Of a stretch of DNA of 64,000 nt, positions 60,945-64,000 are shown piece after piece (position 1 is the stretch's first letter; each line of letters opens with the position of its first letter). The translations under genes and the position numbers were made by a program. Source of the DNA: Caulobacter endophyticus. GTDB lineage: Bacteria; Pseudomonadota; Alphaproteobacteria; Caulobacterales; Caulobacteraceae. The stretch covers positions 213,139 to 277,138 of the forward strand of contig NZ_JARQWV010000004.1 of assembly GCF_029543245.1 (NCBI RefSeq), given 5' to 3'. The notes beneath the pieces were generated by a model that saw nothing but the letters and a program-made list of their open reading frames with translations, was not told the origin of the DNA and made no database searches.

Positions 60945-61997
60945 ATGAAAATTCTTCGCGTTAAGACTGTTGCGGAGTGGCAGGCTGCCTGCGGCGCCCA
61001 GGGACCGCGCGCCGTGGTGTTTGATCGTGGCGGTTACTACGAGCTCGACCGTGAAACCGTCATTGACCATGACGACATCGTCGTTATGGGAGAAACCGCG
61101 CCAGAGCCTGTCATTTTTTCGCGTTTTGGCCTGCGCGTTCAGGCCAGCAACGTCACCCTTCGCCATTTGACGGTGCTGCCAGGACCAGGGCCGCGCGCTC
61201 AGGATCGTGATGGGATAAGGGTTCTTCCACGTCGCGACAAAACACCGGTGCGCGGGTTTCGCGCCATCAACCTCACCGTGGGGTGGAGCTGCGACGAGGT
61301 CTTCAGCTTCGCCCACGGCGCGGTGGAGGACGCTCTTGTGCAAGATTGTATATTCGCTGAGGCGCTGAGGATCGCCGGGGGGACGTCTCACCCTGATTGG
61401 ACTCACCCCAAGGGCGCCCACTCGATGGGCATGCTCATTGGCCGGCGCAATCTCGGCGTGCGTATCGTCTCCAACCTCTTCGCCTTCAACTTTTTTCGCA
61501 ATCCGGCGGTGCACGTGGCCAGTCAGGCCTGTGTGGTCGGCAACATCATCTACTCACCCTTTGAGAACGCCGCCCACGTCTACGTCGATAAGGGACAGGG
61601 GCCTCGAGACGCTGTCTTCTCCGGAAACTGGCTCGTCGACGGCCCTAAGCTCCATGGCAATCGTGTCAGCGCCGCCGTGGCCACGCCCCAGCCGATGACC
61701 AGCGGAACCGTCGAGATTTACGACAATGGACGGGTGATGCTGGATCAGGCCTTGCCTGCATCCGTGCGGGCGACCATCACCCATTGCGGCGCCCGTCCCA
61801 CCCTCGCCGACGGATTTTCCGAACGTATTCGACGCGCGGTGTTGGATCGCACCGGCGGGTGGCGCGACGGTCCCGATTTGCCCTGGCCGCCGCCTGGCCC
61901 GTCAGAGCCCGACTGGCGCGCCGCGCCTGGAACAGCCCAAGCCCTGCTACGCTACGCGGCGCGTCATAACGCCTTGCTTGGCGGTCGCACGCCCTAG
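60945..61997 (+). CDS. Pectate-lyase-like right-handed beta-helix protein
   Basis: The 350-residue protein resembles pectate lyase superfamily proteins: MKILRVKTVAEWQAACGAQG, PRAVVFDRGGYYEL, then coils with IVVMGETAPEPVIFSRF, VTLRHLTVLPG, INLTVGWSCDEVFSFAHGAV and RNLGVRIVSNLFAFNFFRNP. No signal peptide is visible. It might cleave or bind the acidic polysaccharide made by nearby genes. The ATG at 60945 begins the first strand. It is divergent from RTX protein 2 and may share a control region. Confidence 0.8.
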   Translation: MKILRVKTVAEWQAACGAQGPRAVVFDRGGYYELDRETVIDHDDIVVMGETAPEPVIFSRFGLRVQASNVTLRHLTVLPGPGPRAQDRDGIRVLPRRDKTPVRGFRAINLTVGWSCDEVFSFAHGAVEDALVQDCIFAEALRIAGGTSHPDWTHPKGAHSMGMLIGRRNLGVRIVSNLFAFNFFRNPAVHVASQACVVGNIIYSPFENAAHVYVDKGQGPRDAVFSGNWLVDGPKLHGNRVSAAVATPQPMTSGTVEIYDNGRVMLDQALPASVRATITHCGARPTLADGFSERIRRAVLDRTGGWRDGPDLPWPPPGPSEPDWRAAPGTAQALLRYAARHNALLGGRTP

Positions 61998-62120
61998 GCC
62001 GTTCAGCGTTGCTTTACCATGGCTGAGAACCGGCGATTAAGCCCGTAGACGGCATAGCTCACGCATTGACCGTTCGATCGTCGCGCCGTCGCGCTTTCGA
62101 GCCGTCGAGGAGGGCTGACC

Positions 62121-62393
62121 ATGGCGCGTGCCGCGAGCGCGAAGAACGAGCTTTCAAGCGCTGGGGCGAACGCGCCAGATGCAAACATCGGCCGTCTGCA
62201 GGAAGCAGGACCTGACCACGCGCCTGTGCGGTCACAAAGCCGCACTTTGCAAGAAGCGCTCCTTCGAAACTTCGAGACTGAGCAACAGGCCGCTCTGCCG
62301 CGCCCCTGGCCAGTCGGCATGCGCATGGTCGCCATTTTCGGCGCCGCTGGCGCTCTGTGGGTCGGATTGGCTTTGGCGGTGCGCGCGCTTTAA
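62121..62393 (+). CDS. Small single-helix membrane protein
   Basis: The 90-residue protein has a hydrophilic N-terminal part (SRTLQEALLRNFETEQQAAL) and one C-terminal helix (MRMVAIFGAAGALWVGLALA followed by VRAL). AGGAGG lies a few bases before the ATG. The tail resembles the 41-residue peptide at 53840. It precedes a glycosyltransferase gene by 96 bases and may belong to the same unit. Confidence 0.65.
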   Translation: MARAASAKNELSSAGANAPDANIGRLQEAGPDHAPVRSQSRTLQEALLRNFETEQQAALPRPWPVGMRMVAIFGAAGALWVGLALAVRAL

Positions 62394-62489
62394 CAAGCCG
62401 TCCTTCAAATCGAAGGCGAGACTAGCCGGTCGTCTCGCAACAGGGTAGGGGGCTCTTGGCCGCTTCCCAGCCTTGGTCAAGGACCCGCA

Positions 62490-63608
62490 ATGAGCCTCGC
62501 CGCCCAGCCAGCCCGTCCAGACGTCCTCATCCTGCTGCACGATCTGCGCGGCGGCGGCGCAGAGCGCGCCATGCTCAGGTTGGCCGGCGGCATGGCCGCC
62601 GCAGGCCGCCGTGTTCATCTGCTGCTCGTCAGCGCTCAAGGCGATTATCTGTCCGAAATACCCCCGGCCGTCACCATGAGCGACCTGGGCGGCGGTTCGG
62701 TCTTCGGTGCGATTCCCGCGATCGCCAAAGCCTTGAAGACTTATCAGCCGAGGGCGTTTCTGGCTGCTCTTACTCACGTCAATGTCGCCGCTATCATCGC
62801 CGCGGCCCTGGCTGGCTACAGAGGCCGCCTCGTCGTCTCCGAGCGCAATCAGATTTCGGCCAAGGCCGCAGCGGCGAAATCCTTGCGAGAAAAGATCACC
62901 TACGCCGTCGCTCCGTGGGCGTATGCGCGGACGGACGGCATCGTTGCGGTCTCCGACGGCGTGGCCAAGGACCTCATCACCTTTGCCCGGCTCCCGGCTG
63001 AAATCGTCCACTACGTGCACAATCCGGTCTATGATGCAGGGCTCGCCGTTCGCGGCGAGGCCCCGGCCCCGCATCCATGGCTGGAGGACGGCGGAGCTCC
63101 GGTTATCATCGCTGTAGGCCGTCTGCACGAGCAGAAAGACTTCGCCACGCTACTGGCGGGGTTCTTTGAGCTGCGCGCCAAGCGGCAAGCGCGTTTGATC
63201 ATTTTCGGCGAGGGTCCCGAACGCCAAGCCCTCGAACGGCTAGTCTCGGGCTCAGCATTCGCCGCCGATGTCGCGCTCCCGGGGTTTTGCACCAATCCCT
63301 TCGCGGCCATGTCGCGAGCCGCGATGCTCGTTCTGAGCTCGCGATGGGAAGGCTTTCCGAACGTTTTGGTCGAGGCGATGAGCTGCGGCGCGGCCGTGGC
63401 CGCCACCGATTGCCCGAGCGGGCCGCAGGAAATCCTCGACGGAGGACGCTACGGGCCTCTGGTCAAGGTCGGAGACGCCTCAGGCCTGGCCAAGGCGATG
63501 AGCGCGGTTCTCGATAACCCTGACGCAGGCCCGATCGCCGCCGAGCGCGCGAAGGTGTTCTCCGTCGAGCGTGCGGCGGCCAGCTACCTCGAGATCCTGC
63601 GGGCCTGA
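62490..63608 (+). CDS. Family 4 glycosyltransferase (2)
   Basis: The 372-residue GT-B enzyme starts VLILLHDLRGGGAERAMLRL and has the donor-site pieces IIAVGRLHEQKDFATLLAGF, RLIIFGEGPERQALERLV and the EX7E motif SSRWEGFPNVLVEAMSCGAA. It closely follows the N-acetylgalactosamine/capsule transferase pattern. It is cytoplasmic and probably acts in the same polysaccharide pathway as the operon at 55-59 kb. The convergent RTX gene ends 3 bases after its stop. Confidence 0.94.
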   Translation: MSLAAQPARPDVLILLHDLRGGGAERAMLRLAGGMAAAGRRVHLLLVSAQGDYLSEIPPAVTMSDLGGGSVFGAIPAIAKALKTYQPRAFLAALTHVNVAAIIAAALAGYRGRLVVSERNQISAKAAAAKSLREKITYAVAPWAYARTDGIVAVSDGVAKDLITFARLPAEIVHYVHNPVYDAGLAVRGEAPAPHPWLEDGGAPVIIAVGRLHEQKDFATLLAGFFELRAKRQARLIIFGEGPERQALERLVSGSAFAADVALPGFCTNPFAAMSRAAMLVLSSRWEGFPNVLVEAMSCGAAVAATDCPSGPQEILDGGRYGPLVKVGDASGLAKAMSAVLDNPDAGPIAAERAKVFSVERAAASYLEILRA

Positions 63609-63610
63609 AC

Positions 63611-64000
63611 CTAAAACAGGAAATCCTCGGCCTTCAGCAGACTTGGCGTGGCGTTCAGGACGACGATCTCCCCATGGTCGGGGACATGGACGATGGTCGA
63701 TGTCCCCTGAGCTATGATCTGAAGCTGTTCGAAGGTGACCCCGACGCTTCGAAGATCGAAGTGGTCGACGCCCGCCTCGAAATCAACGACCGTGTCGCTT
63801 CCCCAGCCCCCGGCGAAGACGAAGCGATCAGAACCGGCGCCGCCGATGAGCCGGTCGTTTCCGCCGGCGCCGGCCAGAACGTCGTCGCCGCCAGAGCCGT
63901 TTAGGGTGTCCGACAGGGCCCCGCCGATCAGAGTGTCGGCTCCCGAGCCGGTGACGATGTCGACACGCTCGATATCGACGATGAACGAGCCGCCGCCGAT
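63611..64000 (-). CDS. RTX-type calcium-binding protein, C-terminal part (cut by window end)
   Basis: The frame is open from the window edge down to a TAG at 63611-63613. It reads as nonapeptide turns (GSGADTLIGGALSDTLNGSG, then GDDVLAGAGGNDRLIGGAG and SDRFVFAGGWGSDTVVDFEA) followed by a C-terminal domain ending SLLKAEDFLF. This is a canonical RTX block, more regular than those of the two lectin-like genes, and its ending is typical for type I secretion. The N-terminal function lies outside the window. Confidence 0.9.
   Translation of the reverse strand: MGGGSFIVDIERVDIVTGSGADTLIGGALSDTLNGSGGDDVLAGAGGNDRLIGGAGSDRFVFAGGWGSDTVVDFEAGVDHFDLRSVGVTFEQLQIIAQGTSTIVHVPDHGEIVVLNATPSLLKAEDFLF

Overview
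The window looks like the chromosome of a free-living alphaproteobacterium, most likely Caulobacter or a close relative in the Caulobacterales. The DNA is GC-rich. It carries usg, a Ros/MucR regulator, an ECF sigma/FecR/TonB-receptor unit next to a proteobacterial lasso-peptide locus, and exopolysaccharide genes typical of that group. The genus is an inference from gene content only.

Layout. (1) 1-10.8 kb is stress and signalling: the end of a sensor kinase, a single-domain response regulator, a REC-PAS-kinase-REC hybrid, a soluble double-PAS chemoreceptor, a groES-groEL pair whose GroEL lacks the usual Gly-Gly-Met tail, usg, an Hsp20 gene with two small followers, a CZB-domain protein and an MmcQ/YjbR protein. 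(2) 11.1-21.2 kb is a lasso-peptide locus. On the plus strand lie an ECF sigma factor, a FecR anti-sigma factor, an STN-type TonB receptor and an S9 isopeptidase. On the minus strand lie a GntR regulator, two precursor genes, the B protease and the C macrolactam synthetase. The two halves converge and overlap at their stop codons. (3) 21.3-41.9 kb is a plasmid/ICE-type block: radC, a giant methyltransferase-helicase (strawberry-notch type), a ParB gene broken in two frames, a toprim protein, hipBA behind a four-copy operator array, a repC-type initiator with a candidate antisense RNA, and trbC-D-E-x-J-K-L-F-G-I. No trbB, traG, relaxase or integrase is present here. (4) 42-64 kb is surface and exopolysaccharide functions: a LuxR-type mini-regulator, a LamG/beta-helix protein, a MucR homologue with a damaged zinc site, RTX proteins with lectin-like N-termini, uppS, glycosyltransferases, a pyruvyl-transferase-like protein, a sugar-phosphate transferase, a UDP-glucuronate epimerase, a WecG/TagA transferase and several very small membrane proteins.

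How the genes work together. In the lasso locus, B and C would cut and thread the two precursors. The TonB receptor, under FecI/FecR control, would bring a lasso peptide or a related ligand back in, and the isopeptidase would open it; no ABC exporter is encoded, as is usual for this class. The mobile block is a replication, partition and mating-channel module that seems unable to transfer with the genes seen here. In the polysaccharide region, the minus-strand operon 59.2-55.2 kb (unknown protein, GT4, WecG-like, epimerase, terminator) and the scattered transferases probably build an acidic surface polysaccharide, with beta-helix and RTX proteins as modifying or binding partners.

The best candidates for something undescribed are the two lasso precursors (predicted 8-residue rings closed on Glu8), the 27-bp-periodic HipB operator array, the shared leader motif in front of four mobile-element genes, the broken parB, the candidate repC antisense RNA, and the lectin-RTX family.
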